Source: Thalassia testudinum
Lineage: Eukaryota > Streptophyta > Magnoliopsida > Alismatales > Hydrocharitaceae
Reading direction: 5' to 3'
Length of the DNA: 64,000 nt
Assembly: GCA_037157565.1 (NCBI GenBank)
Contig: JAZHRO010000026.1
Coordinates: 36,206,501 to 36,270,500 of the forward strand
This document shows, piece after piece, positions 10,988-20,645 of the stretch. Below the pieces are notes generated by a model. It saw only the letters and a program-made list of their open reading frames with translations, had not been told where the DNA came from and made no database searches. The translations under genes and the position numbers were made by a program. Position 1 is the first letter of the stretch. The number at the start of each line of letters is the position of its first letter.

Positions 10988-11521
10988 TTGATGGGAAGTT
11001 CGGATCAAGGTTTTAGGTCACCAAATCATGACCGTTCGAAGATCTGGAGGCACCAATGGTTCCCTTGGAGGCCATGGTACCGAATCAAGGTGGTTCGGGT
11101 TTCTCTTGATCTCACTGGAGCATCATCGTGCTCCTCTACCGTGCCGCCACCAACAAGAAAAAGGGAGAAAAAGGATAAGAGGGAGGCAAAGGTGGCTCCT
11201 TTCCTCTCCTTTGATTGCAATCGCAATAGCAACATCAGTGACAGCAACAGCAAGTGCTGCTACCATCATTTTCTCTCTCTGATTTCAATTAAAGAAGAAA
11301 AGGAGGGTTATTTATTTGCATTGTTGGTCCAATCTTATGTCAAGTTGAGTCATGTGTTTTTGGGGCATTTATATGTAGGTCCTTATAGTTTAAAGTCTTG
11401 GTTGTTATTGTTTAGGTTCTTATATGTTGAGTGGAAGACAAGAGTTGAAGATGGGAGCCACCTCAAGATGTCAAGTGTACGAGTAGTACTCTTACGCACC
11501 TCAAGAGAAACCAAGCGTTGA
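10988..11521 (+). other. 177-codon open frame in element V, function unknown
   Basis: I do not recognise this frame. It opens M-M-G-S-S-D-Q-G-F, is rich in W, S, R and K, includes K-K-D-K-R-E-A-K-V, and ends R-E-T-K-R. Overlapping frames are nearly as open, and composition changes from CT-rich to mixed along it, so it may not be translated. In the frame one base over, a run from about 11462 to 11597 ends D-Y-Y-I-D-K-S and stop, with F-V-R-A-Y-R-K-R-H-P-G before it. That run could be a captured host exon. Confidence 0.3.
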
Positions 11522-11657
11522 TTGACTTTGTGAGGGCGTACAGGAAGAGACATCCAGGGTTGCAGACACGAAGGGACTACTACATCGATAAGAGTTGATC
11601 TCTACTACTTTACGGATCTAAGTCTTTGCGTCTCCTACGTTTCGACTTGCGGCGTAG

Positions 11658-11834
11658 TGTTAGGAAATAAATTTAGTTATTTGATTAAGTATTTACTATA
11701 TTTAAGTCCTAGTTATATTTAGTAAATATTTTATTGTGTTTCCATGTATGCCCTTGCATCTCTCTATATAAAGAGGGCTAGGGCCTCTCTTTTATTAATA
11801 ACAAAAATCATATATTCTCCCAAATTTCTCTACA
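11658..11834 (+). repeat. 3' LTR of element V
   Basis: TGTTAGGAAA...CTCTACA, 177 bp, with a perfect TATATAAAG box. It differs from the 5' copy at only about ten positions by eye. The sequence just before it (GACTTGCGGCGTAG) is not a good polypurine tract. Confidence 0.8.
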
Positions 11835-12142
11835 ACAACCAAATAATGTCCCTATTGGTTAGGAATCCGACTAGAGCCTCAGACATTCATATGCAGTAAT
11901 TGAAACGTAACAGTAGTCCCTGGTCCAATGCTAGGAGATAACAAAGATCTGTGGTGCTTTCCCAATTAACAAGTGTCACAATGTATCTTAGTGGTGGCGG
12001 AAATATGTAGGATGATGCATCTGAGCCTATCCAAAGAATGATGGCCAAGGTGACAGTGGCACTGCAAGGTACTCCCAACAGCAGACTATAATCACCCTGG
12101 CAAGCAGCAACAAGTGGTGTTTGGACTAGGCGATACCCCCTC

Positions 12143-12479
12143 TTAACGTCCTCCACCAATCGTTCTCCTCGTCAACTTGTCTTGAAAAATGTATCCCAGT
12201 TCATTAAAAATAGCACGACAGTTGAGCTGCTTCGTAATCTTACTAACAAATAACAAATTTAATGAAAGATTAAGGACAAAGATGATATCAGGCAATCTCA
12301 TAGTAGGGGATAGTGCCACCTCCCCCTGACCACCAATATATGCATGTCTGCTATCTACTACTTGTAGTGTCCTGCCATACGATACAGACTGTAATATGCC
12401 AAGACACTCCTGATCTCCTGACATATGATGTAAAGCACCGAAATCCACTAACCACGTCATAGCTATAGAGGCCTAGGCA
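12143..12479 (-). pseudogene. Element B protease region
   Basis: Open stretch 12460-12143 starts T-W-L-V-D-F-G-A-L-H-H-M-S-G. The Copia aspartic protease motif is D-S-G-A-S-x-H-M-(S/T)-G, so the catalytic Asp is kept but the Ser next to it is Phe. It continues with L-N-L-L-F-V-S-K-I-T-K-Q-L-N-C-R-A-I-F, the usual protease-to-integrase bridge. Confidence 0.75.
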
Positions 12480-13466
12480 TATATGTCTATACTTGATGAG
12501 GAGGCGAAGGCAACGGTCTCAATAGATGATGTGACTGGCTCTTGAGTCAGTTGGGAAAGACGTAATAAGGCATTAAAGTTTGCCCTCGGAACAAGTACGG
12601 CATCTGTAGTATCCTCAGTGGTCACTGAAGCTTGGTTGGCCATTGGAGTTCTTCCATGTTTGGTCCAGTAGGAAGCCTTCACATGGACAACCTTGCCAAA
12701 GAAAGTGCACGTGGTAAGAAATCTCCTAGAAGCACCATGTCCTCTTCCACGTCTACGGGTGGAAGGTGCTTCCCTACCACCACATCCAGCAATAGTAGCC
12801 AAGGCAGACACATGGCTAGCCTCTCTTGTCTGTGGGACTGTCACTTCAATCTGACCTAGGCAACTATATACTTCGTCCAAGGTAGGAAGCTCTGACAAAG
12901 TAAGAATCGGAGAATGGGCAACTGTATACTCTGGACCAAGCCCTAACAGAAACTAGTGAACAATTGCCTCTCTACGGTACTCTTTCTGTGCAGCATATGT
13001 GCAGACTGTCCTACACGTATTATACTTCTCCTGAAGCCCCTTAAAGGCATAGTAGTACTGGAAAAGAAAGCGTCCTTACTTAAATTGGGAAAACTTATGG
13101 CCAATTTGGAAAACTCCAAACGAGTTTTTCTCATGAGAATGTGTCACAAAGACTGTCCTGCATTGCCATAGCCGTAGGATAATACATGATCACATTTTCG
13201 ATTTATGGAATTACATAATTCATCAACCATGCGTTCACCATTGCATTGTCCTTCCATGTGGCATACATTCCCATCTTGTCTGCGGGTTTTGGCTCTAACA
13301 ATAGGTGTTCCTTGTCATGACCTTCCACTGTCATAAGGAACGTCTAACACCACCTGGGATAATTAGTCTCATCCAACTTGATGATGGGACCAAAGAACGG
13401 ACTTTTATAAGTCATGGACTCGGGAACAATGCTCGACATCACCTTGGAAGAACTAGAAGATGCCAT
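12480..13466 (-). pseudogene. Element B gag
   Basis: The start codon at 13466-13464 opens M-A-S-S-S-S-S. Downstream are L-D-E-T-N-Y-P-R-W near 13370, a M-Y-Y block near 13190, and S-E-L-P-T-L-D-E-V-Y at 12898. The zinc knuckle near 12650-12700 is damaged: C-T-F-F-G-K-V-V-H-V-K-A-S-Y-W, with the second and last Cys replaced. Several stops interrupt the N-terminal half. Confidence 0.75.
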
Positions 13467-13921
13467 TATGTGCCCGAAAGATGAGAAAATACTCCAAACT
13501 TAGATCTGAAATCAGAGGAAAGATCATGTACACTAAATCAAGCCTTGAAGATGAAGATCCAAAATATGGGAGATCTAAAGGTTGTGTCTTAGATCTTATA
13601 TGGGCACCCACGCATAGTAGCAAGGTACAATTGGGGTCTATCTCAGACCTAGCGACACCCAACGTGGTACTCGATCCCCTCCTGTTGTCGCCTGGGGGTG
13701 GCGCAACCTAGCTGCACCGCCGCAAGCTGGCTCCCCTGATCGCTACACTGACCTCTTGTGGCTGGAGATGTTGGTGCTATTGCTACAGCACCAGTGAGAG
13801 TGAGAGATAGAGAGAGGAGAGCCGGCGACGACAGTGGAGAGAGGGGTTTAGGTGTAAGGGTTTGGAGGGCTCTATTTGGTGGGGTACTAAAACCTGATAT
13901 AGGACCGCACTCAGATACCAA

Positions 13922-14071
13922 GTAGGAGAAAATGATCAACCTTATTTCTTAAAAGAACCCAACACCTCTTTATATAGAGGAAAGGTATTGGGAAAATAAC
14001 AAGCATGTCTAACATAAAATAGAAAATGACAAAACAAGATAAAGAGAAACTATAAATGAAGTATCTCAACA
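13922..14071 (-). repeat. 5' LTR of element B
   Basis: Lies next to the antisense primer site GATACCAAG (13914-13922). Collinear with 5979-6126, including CACCTCTTTATATAGA and AACATAAAATAGAAAATGAC. The leader 13467-13913 between gag and primer site contains no gene. Confidence 0.8.
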
Positions 14072-14852
14072 TATACATATTGTTACTCATTAGAAGGTAC
14101 TTCCCACTTCAAAGTGGTGGTAAGCCATTGAGATATTAGCCCTAGTTTCCTAAGGTACTTGAAGCCTTGTGGAGCCTCCTTCTGATGCAACAGTGGTTGG
14201 CTACAAATGGGTGACCACAATGAAGTGCCATCTTAATGGCTCTATAAAGAGGTATGAAGCTCATTTTGTCGCCAAGTGGTACACTTAGACAACTCTTGTA
14301 GACTACTTTGACACATTCTCACCTATAGCATGACTACCTGCAGTTAGGATACTGATCTCCATGGCAATCCATTGGATCAGCCCTTTTATCAACTGGATGC
14401 AAAGAATGTTTTCCTTTATGATGACCTTCAAAAAGAAGCATATATGTAGCAACCCCTTGGGGTTTGAAGCTAAGGGGGAGTATACTAGGTTTGTAGAATC
14501 CACAAAGCAAAATATGGGAAGGAATTTCTGCATGCCTAATTCTAGAAGCTATGAGTATTAAAAGGATTAAGTTGAAGAGGTCCTCTACAAATCACTCTAT
14601 TTGCACATAGAACATAGATAGGGAGATTGTAACAATGTTGGTGTACGCGGATGACGTCATATTGATCAGAGGATGCACAAGGTATTAAGGTAATCAAGGA
14701 GCTTCTTGCTAAGCACTTTGCTATAAAAGACTTGGAGTCAATACCACATTTCATCGGCATTAAGGTAGCGAGAAGTTCTAAGGTGTTGTATTGTCTTAAA
14801 GGAAGTATGCTATTTCTGGAGACTACCATGCTAGCGCCAAGCCAACCTCTGT
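14072..14852 (+). pseudogene. Copia C reverse transcriptase (second fragment)
   Basis: Resumes after element B with P-S-D-A-T-V-V-G-Y-K-W-V near 14185, D-Y-F-D-T-F-S near 14300 and an altered Q-L-D-A-K-N-V-F-L near 14390. The catalytic box reads Y-A-D-D at 14644-14655 instead of Y-V-D-D. It ends in A-K-P-T-S at 14850, where the DNA transposon D begins, and continues after it with P-M-G-S-S-V-H-L-Y-D. Confidence 0.75.
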
Positions 14853-16495
14853 CAAGGTTTTAAATATCGATATCGATGTCGTATTGACAAGTTGAAAAAT
14901 GGATACATTGAGGATATATCGCTGATATCAGTGAATTTTAAGAAAATTGCTCAAAAATACTCAAAATGTCCCAAAATGTCACCATTTTGATGAAGATTAA
15001 CATTTTAATAACTAGTGCATCATGAAAAAATGCCTAGAAGACGAAAATTATAAACTTTGAATAAAAACATAATAGAAATGCACTAGTCACATATCGACAA
15101 AGTCATATATTGAAAGAAAGATTACATAATATGATAATAATTGAAAAATATTTATAATAATGCTACTTAGAAGAAATAAAATATCAATAGTGTCAGAGTA
15201 TCAGTAGACCACATCAAGCACGGAAGCACCAGCAAATGCCACCAAATCAATACCAGGTTGAGCTTTGACTTGACTCGATACCTCTCCTCTGATTATCTTC
15301 CTCTATTCGTAGCACTCTAACGTATTCATAGTATGACTCCCATGCCATGTAGCTATATCGAGTATTATATTCATTGATGTATCATTAATAGTCATCATCA
15401 ATACAATACAGAAGTATTCCAAGAAGTGAATATCGATTGTGACTGTCGAATGAGTTGCTCCCGTACTAGTTCTAGATCTACCCTAAGTAGACTCATCATG
15501 ATGTCCTCTTAAATCTGTGGACCCTAGAACTACCTTGTTTCAATGTAGAACCTGGTGATTTAGAAGATTCACGCTATCTCATCGATCAACTTCATGGTTG
15601 CTGAGGAGGAAGTGGTGCAGCATGATGGGAAGGTTGATAAAAAAATGGTTGAGGACCTTGAGATGCAAAATACTCAGGGAATATCCCATAATCATAACTA
15701 TCACTTTGGTGATGACCATCATACCCATAGGAGGAACCTTAATAAGGAGGGTTAGTGTAGCTGGGGAAGTAATTAGATGAACTTTGCACGTCATTTTGCG
15801 GTTGGTACTGAGGGCTGGTATAATGATATCCGTAGCCACTATAGTAACTTGATGATGATCTTGGGTCACCTCCAAAGATTAATTCCACCACCAGATTAAG
15901 GGATCCCACCAATGAACTTAAATCATTGATGGACATCATAGAATGGCTTGAGACATACCCATACCTTGTCCTTGCATCATAGTCACAAGGTGAACTTGAC
16001 ACGTGGTCTCTATGTACATTTGTATATTTTTGCGTATACTCATGTTGGACATCCTTTCTACTAGGACCTTGATGATGATATCTCTCATCTCTTCCACCAC
16101 TATTTTTTGCTTGTGGCTTGTCAACCATCACCGCATCGTCATCATCATCATTTTGTGTTCCTCTTGAGGGTGGTGAATCATATGTTCATGTGAGTTATGT
16201 ATCCATGTAAGTCGCATAGGGTAGGGGAGAAGAAAAGAAATGAAAAGAATGCATATCTAAGTGAGTTGCACAAGCAGACAAAGATATGTGACCGACATCC
16301 CCCATATCGATCACATATCATCACTTTAAGGGACAAATTGAATTGCAGTTCTTTTTTGGAGATATATCACCGACATCCCTCGATATCAGCAATATATTCC
16401 CGATATCATGAAAAAATATATGATAGTGATATTGATATGCTGCAACTTGTCGATATCGATATATCGACGATATATCACCGATATGTCAAACCTTA
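14853..16495. mobile_element. hAT-like DNA transposon D, non-autonomous
   Basis: Terminal inverted repeats: CAAGGTTTTAAATATCGAT at the left, and the reverse complement of the right end reads TAAGGTTTGACATATCGGT. The subterminal regions are packed with GATATC/CGATAT words on both sides. The flanks ACCTCTGT (14845-14852) and ACCTCAAT (16496-16503) look like a decayed 8-bp duplication, the hAT length. Removing the element restores the Copia C frame. Inside, only a transposase-tail-like fragment remains. Confidence 0.7.
15579..16175 (-). pseudogene. Probable hAT transposase C-terminal tail
   Basis: The antisense frame from about 16175 has an acidic run (five Asp), then M-V-D-K-P-Q-A-K-N-S-G-G, then a long Ser/Tyr/Gln-rich tail with S-Y-Y-S-G-Y-G-Y-H-Y. 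After one stop at about 15740 it continues in the same frame with Y-G-Y-D-G-H-H and P-Q-P-F-F-Y-Q-P. An acidic run followed by a low-complexity tail occurs after the dimerisation domain of some plant hAT transposases. No catalytic domain is present, so the assignment rests mainly on the TIR context. Confidence 0.45.
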
Positions 16496-16909
16496 ACCTC
16501 AATTCCCATGGGCTCAAGTGTGCACTTATATGACAATGATTTAGAATTGTTTGATGCTAGATAGTACAAGTGCTTGGGGGGAAATTGTTGTACATAATAG
16601 TTACACATTCTAACATTAGCCTTACAATGAGCAAAGTAAGCCAATTTATAGGTAATCCCAACAGGGTATAGTAGGATATAGCCATGATGATTTTTAGGTA
16701 CCTAAAGTCTTCAACATGAAAGGGCTTGCCATTTACTCATGATAGTTCCTTAGATGTAGTAGTTTACATTGATGTTGACTATGTAGCGTGTCCCAAGGAT
16801 AGGAAGCCTACCACTATTTTTTGCATATTTATAGGAGTCAATCTAGCCTCACAAAAAAGCAAGAAACTAAACATAATGGTTTGATTGAGTGTTGGATTTG
16901 ACTAAGCAC
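16496..16909 (+). pseudogene. Copia C RNase H, first part
   Basis: Continues pol with I-P-M-G-S-S-V-H-L-Y-D, then V-D-Y-V-A-C-P-K-D-R-K-P-T-T near 16775-16815, equivalent to the Y-A-G-x-x-x-D-R-K-S-T block, and S-K-K-L-N near 16860. It is interrupted by the MITE at 16910. Confidence 0.7.
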
Positions 16910-17433
16910 AAGGGTGCTAATCAAGTTGAATCTTACCAAATCCACCTAGATTTGGATTCAATTCATTAAGAAATTCGAATTCAAACCTACATCGAATTTG
17001 AAAACTTGGATTTTTATTTTATTTGTTAAGGATTTGAATATTCATTGATGACTTATCGAATGTCTATCAGATATATAACTATACATGATGTGTCAATTAG
17101 TTCTTCATTTGTTAATTTTTTTTTATACATTTGGTTTATGTTTTAATAAAGATTCGTGTTTTATAAGTATGGTTTATGTTGGTTCACGTAACTTGAGGAA
17201 AAATCCCTACTATTAGATGATTAAAGGGCTAAGAACTTGAAATGCTTTCATCTCGCTGTATATGCATACATACATATGCCAAATCTTTTCAAATTGAATC
17301 CAACAAAAAAGATATTCAATTTGTCAATCTATCAAACTAAATATACAATTTGTATTCAATTCATTTATTTCAAATAGAATTAGATCGAATAATTACCGAA
17401 TCGAACTCAAATAGTATGATTCGACTAGCATTC
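16910..17433. mobile_element. Small AT-rich MITE, hAT-like
   Basis: About 520 bp, without coding capacity, rich in GAATTCAAAT-type words. The ends are partly inverted: AAGGGTGCTAATCAAG at the left, and the right end reversed reads AAGGAATGCTAGTCGA. The flanks CTAAGCAC (16902-16909) and CTTAGCAT (17434-17441) match at six of eight. Copia C RNase H reads through when the block is removed. Confidence 0.6.
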
Positions 17434-17778
17434 CTTAGCATAGGGCTATGGCCCAAGCTACTTTTCTGCTAACATGGATTTGCTCTATTCTTGGGGATCT
17501 ATGTATCGCAATGTTAGGTCCTTTGGCGATGAGGTGCGATAACAAAGTAGCTATCTTTACCACCAACAATCCAATCTTCCAAGAAAGAATGAAGCATGTG
17601 GAAGTGGATTGCTACAACACCTAAGACATGATCTAGAAGGGATTCATTTGCACTTCACATGTGACTTTAGGAAACTAGATTGCAAATATGTCCACCAAGG
17701 CTCTTCCCCATGCATCCTTCAATCAGTGTTGTTCCAAGTTCAGCATGATAAATATCTATGCTCCAACTTGAGGGGGAG
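17434..17778 (+). pseudogene. Copia C RNase H, terminal part
   Basis: In frame pieces: R-A-M-A-Q-A near 17443, the D-N-K-A/S-A-I-F-T-N-N-P-I-F region near 17545, and the end near 17740-17770 (Q-H-D-K-Y-L or, one frame over, D-K-Y-L-C-S-N). A perfect polypurine tract CTTGAGGGGGAG follows at 17767-17778. Confidence 0.7.
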
Positions 17779-17945
17779 TTTAGAGAGACAAGTCATGTTG
17801 TATTTATAGTCTTTTCTGTCATTTTGATACTTTCATATTTATCTAAGGACTTGTTGACTTGTTTGTAACTATTCCCTAGCCTCTCCCTTATATATAGGCC
17901 TAGGTTTCCTTGGTGAAAGAGAATAAATCCTCCTTTTGTGGTAAC
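17779..17945 (+). repeat. 3' LTR of element C
   Basis: Starts right after the polypurine tract. CCTTATATATAGGCC (about 17887-17901) is a strong TATA box, followed by an AATAAA-type signal at 17923-17928. The 5' LTR would lie left of the window, so the right border is approximate. Confidence 0.6.
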
Positions 17946-18565
17946 CATTACTTTTTACATTTTTTTCACCTTTAAGTCATCTAAAAGAATAAAACATGTC
18001 CATGAAAGCTTACTATATATACGGCAATTTTTACTAGCGAAATTCCTATAAGATTGCAAAAATGTCTTCTCCTCTTAAGTTTCACTCAAGTAAACAATTC
18101 AGACATTAAATGTCATCAATTATCGAATATTCAAGGGGAAGGTTTTAAGTATGATCAAACTTACTGGGAACAAGAGTTCAACAACCCATAGGAAGAAAAC
18201 TGGACCAAGAAGAGAAGAAAAATCCAGCTCAATCCTTTTAGCAGGTTTTGGCATTTCTTTAGTGTAGTCAAGCTGCACTCCCATAAAATTGCCTTTAAGG
18301 TGCTTCAAATAAGCATTTGACACCTGTAAGAGATGACGAAAAGAGATTTTTATAATAAGAATCTTGTATAAGAAAGCAAACAAAATGGTCCGAAGATAAA
18401 GAAAATAGTGCTGGGCAAAACACAAAGCAGCTACTGAAAGCGGACATCAAATATCAAACTTCATCTAACCAACTAATGCAGGAGTCAGGTAAAAAGCACT
18501 GTCATTTTTCTTGTGTATTTACTATGATTCTATGAGGCCAAGTCAAGTTGACTCATGACTTCAAT
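17946..18565 (-). other. Host intron sequence around the ABCA exon
   Basis: AT-rich single-copy-looking DNA with no transposon motif. It contains one conserved exon (listed separately) with splice signals on the minus strand: a T-rich tract and CTCTTACAG before it and GTAAGT after it. I see no further exon here. Confidence 0.5.
18165..18323 (-). pseudogene. Single exon of an ABCA-type ABC transporter
   Basis: The exon encodes 53 residues, opening V-S-N-A-Y-L-K and containing Y-T-K-E-M-P-K-P and S-S-L-L-G-P-V-F-F-L-W-V-V, ending L-L-F-P. This matches the conserved stretch of plant ABCA (ATH/ABC2-homologue) proteins that leads into the hydrophobic membrane helices following V-S-N-A-Y-L and K-E-M-P-K-P. 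The acceptor TTACAG and donor GTAAGT are canonical and the phase is zero at both ends. There is no stop. No other exon is visible in the window, so it is either a live gene with transposon-filled introns or an orphan fragment. Confidence 0.7.
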
Positions 18566-18706
18566 TCTCTTCCATTTTTCTTATTTTACTAAGTCAATCT
18601 AACACCTCTTTATATAGAGAGATGTGAGGAAAAATTATAACAAAAGTCCAAAGAAATAAAAAGAAGATAAAATAACCCTCAACACATAATGTAATACCCC
18701 TCTTTA
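18566..18706 (-). repeat. 3' LTR of element G
   Basis: Shares ATTTTACTAAG, CACCTCTTTATATAGAGAGA and GAGGAAAAATTATAACAA with the copy at 23421-23556. In sense it starts TATTACATTATGTG, the same start as element Q. Confidence 0.7.
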
Positions 18707-18716
18707 AGTTGGAGCA

Positions 18717-19490
18717 TATATATCAACCATGCTCAGCTTGTTTCTACACTTCTCAAACATAAGGCAAGATAACGACTTAGTAAACATATCTGCAATATGA
18801 TTTGAAGAGGTAAGACAAGAAGTACGGAGTAACCTTACTGAATAAGATTCCTGGTATAATGACAATCTACTTTCACATATTTAGCCCTCTCATGGAACAT
18901 GGAATTGTTAGCTCTATAAGTCGCAACCCTGTTGTCAAGATACATCTCCATAGGCTCGTCAAAAATAACACAAAGGTCTCGTAACAGAGACCGTATCTAT
19001 ATCATCTCCGCTATTGTGTGTACCATAGCACAGTGTTCTAATTTAACACTCGAACATGACACCATACTTTGTTTTTTGCTTCTCTAGGTCACAAGACTTC
19101 CTGCTACAAAGGTATAGAAACCTGTAGTAGATTTTTTGTCCCCAACATCACCAGCATAATCTGCATTTGAATAACCAACAATAGTCATAAGAGCTTTCTT
19201 TTGGAACAAAAGGCTGTGACCTGGACGCTCAATGTATCTCAAAACCTGCATCACTGCTTATCAATGATTAGTAGTAGGTTTGTTTAAGAACTAACTTAAC
19301 TACCTACTGCAAGACTAATATCTAGCTTAGTGATGGTCAAATATAATAGCTTCCCCACCAACTATCTACAAGCCTTCGTATTCATCAGTTTCGCTATGAC
19401 ATCAAACAAGTGAGCCTTTGGATCCATAGAGATATTAGTACCCTTAGACTCAAGCATGCTTGCCTCCTGGAGAATGTCTAGAGCATATTT
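18717..19490 (-). pseudogene. Element G RNase H
   Basis: The reverse complement carries the end of pol with a K-L-S-M-V-D-I-Y-like block near 18725-18745, the N-N-S-M-F-H-E block near 18890, N-A-D-Y-A-G-D near 19160 and the D-S-K-G-T-N-I-S-M-D-P block near 19430. It has several stops. Confidence 0.7.
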
Positions 19491-20645
19491 TCTCTAGGAC
19501 ATAACAATACCCTACTTGCTCATAGCAATCTCAATGCCAAGAAAATGCCTAAGGTTCCCAAGGTCCTTCATAACAAACTGGCAAGCTAAGTACTCTTTCA
19601 CCTGAGAAATATCAGCTGCATCATCCCTTGTGAGTATCAGGTCATCAACATACACAAGTAAAGCCACAGTACTACCACTGGTTTTCCTCATAAACAATGA
19701 ATGGTCAGACGAGAACCTCTGCAACCCAATAACAACAAAGGCTTCTGACAAGCACTAAAACTAGGCTCGGGGCCTCTGCTTAAGATCATAAATGGCCTTT
19801 CTTAGCCTGCAAACGCACTCTCCCTGAACCTCAAATCCAGGAGGCTACTGCATGTATATTTCCTCTTGCAGGTCTCCATATAAGAGTGCATTTTTGACAT
19901 CCAACTGGTGTAAAGGCCATCTGTAGTGTGCTACCACAGAAACAAGTATACGGACAATGGAGAGGTGAGCAACCGGTGAGAAGGTGTCAAAGAAATCCAC
20001 CTCAAAAGTTTCGGTGAAACCTTGAACCACAAGACGAGCCTTGTATTAAAAAATAGACCCATTAGGGTTGTATTTCAAGGTAAAGACCCACCTAGCGTCA
20101 TTAAGATGAGCACCATAAGGTAACAGAGTGAGCTCCCAGGTGCCCCTGTCACGAAGAGCAGACATCTCCTCCTCCATGGCTGACTTCCAGTGTGGATTTA
20201 GAAGAACCTGGTGATATGATGTAGGGAGCATAGAGACAAAGACAGCAGCATTAAATGCATAGAACTCAATACTAAGATAATTAGTGGAGATTGCACTCCC
20301 AGCTACATGGGACTGAGCACAGGAACGGGGAGCTTTCTGAATAGCTATAGGCACATCATCATCAACATCCATGGACACCTGACCTGAGGAAACAATAACA
20401 GAAGTACTGTCAGATAGCTCAACATATACCTGATCGGGAGAGGATGATGGTGGTTCAGTAAGCACTGGAGGGAGGTGTGTGTGTGTATGCTTCTCTTTGT
20501 AATTGACAGGTAGTTGGTGTGTAGTGCCCTTGAATATCTTCTCATTTGGTGGCACTACTCTGAATGTACTCATAGGCTGCTCTAAAGAAGAAACAACCAT
20601 GCTACTACTAGCAAAGTCATCCATGGATGCTGGAGGCACAGGCAT
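19491..20645 (-). pseudogene. Element G linker and reverse transcriptase
   Basis: The 199-codon open stretch 20645-20046 includes a His/Thr run, D-D-D-V-P-I-A-I-Q-K-A-P-R-S-C and A-M-E-E-E-M-S-A-L. RT continues at 20030-19845 with D-F-F-D-T-F-S-P-V-A and Q-L-D-V-K-N-A-L-L-Y-G-D-L-Q-E-E-I-Y-M. The stretch 19751-19512 has L-L-V-Y-V-D-D-L-I-L (Y-V-D-D at 19641-19652) and ends F-L-G-I-E-I-A-M-S-K. One stop separates each part. Confidence 0.8.

Larger units (their letters stand above)
10457..11834 (+). mobile_element. Non-autonomous LTR element V (1.4 kb), acaac duplication
   Basis: Near-identical LTRs at 10457-10635 and 11658-11834 flank a 1.0 kb interior that begins with the primer site CGGTATCAGAGC (10636-10647). 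The duplication ACAAC stands at 10452-10456 and 11835-11839. No gag or pol domain is present. The interior has a CT-rich leader, a purine/pyrimidine-rich middle and a 177-codon open frame (10988-11521) that I do not recognise. It interrupts integrase of element B and must have moved with enzymes made elsewhere. Confidence 0.8.
9736..12142 (-). pseudogene. Element B integrase, split by element V
   Basis: From the right, 12140-11840 contains antisense integrase N-terminal text (an H-P-S-L-D-R-type block near 12020) followed by element V, and integrase resumes at 10440. The C-terminal part, 10189-9736, encodes P-R-V-F-G-C-V-A-F-V-H-L and then H-Y-V-S-V-D-V-T-F-Y-E-S, the usual end of Copia integrase. 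Numerous stops are present. Integrase would join the cDNA to the chromosome. Confidence 0.7.
5979..14071 (-). mobile_element. Copia element B, antisense, carrying two later insertions
   Basis: LTRs at 13922-14071 (5') and 5979-6126 (3') enclose gag, protease, integrase, RT and RNase H in the usual Copia order on the minus strand. Two foreign segments interrupt it: an unidentified 1.8 kb insert (6241-8035) in RNase H and the LTR element V (10457-11834) in integrase. Without them B would be about 4.9 kb, a normal length. B interrupts pol of sense element C. I could not see a clean 5-bp duplication (TATAT before, TATAC after, four of five). Confidence 0.8.

Noticed and set aside
11028..11282. 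Second open frame inside element V
   Set aside because: Overlaps the longer frame and shows low-complexity Ser/Ala text only.
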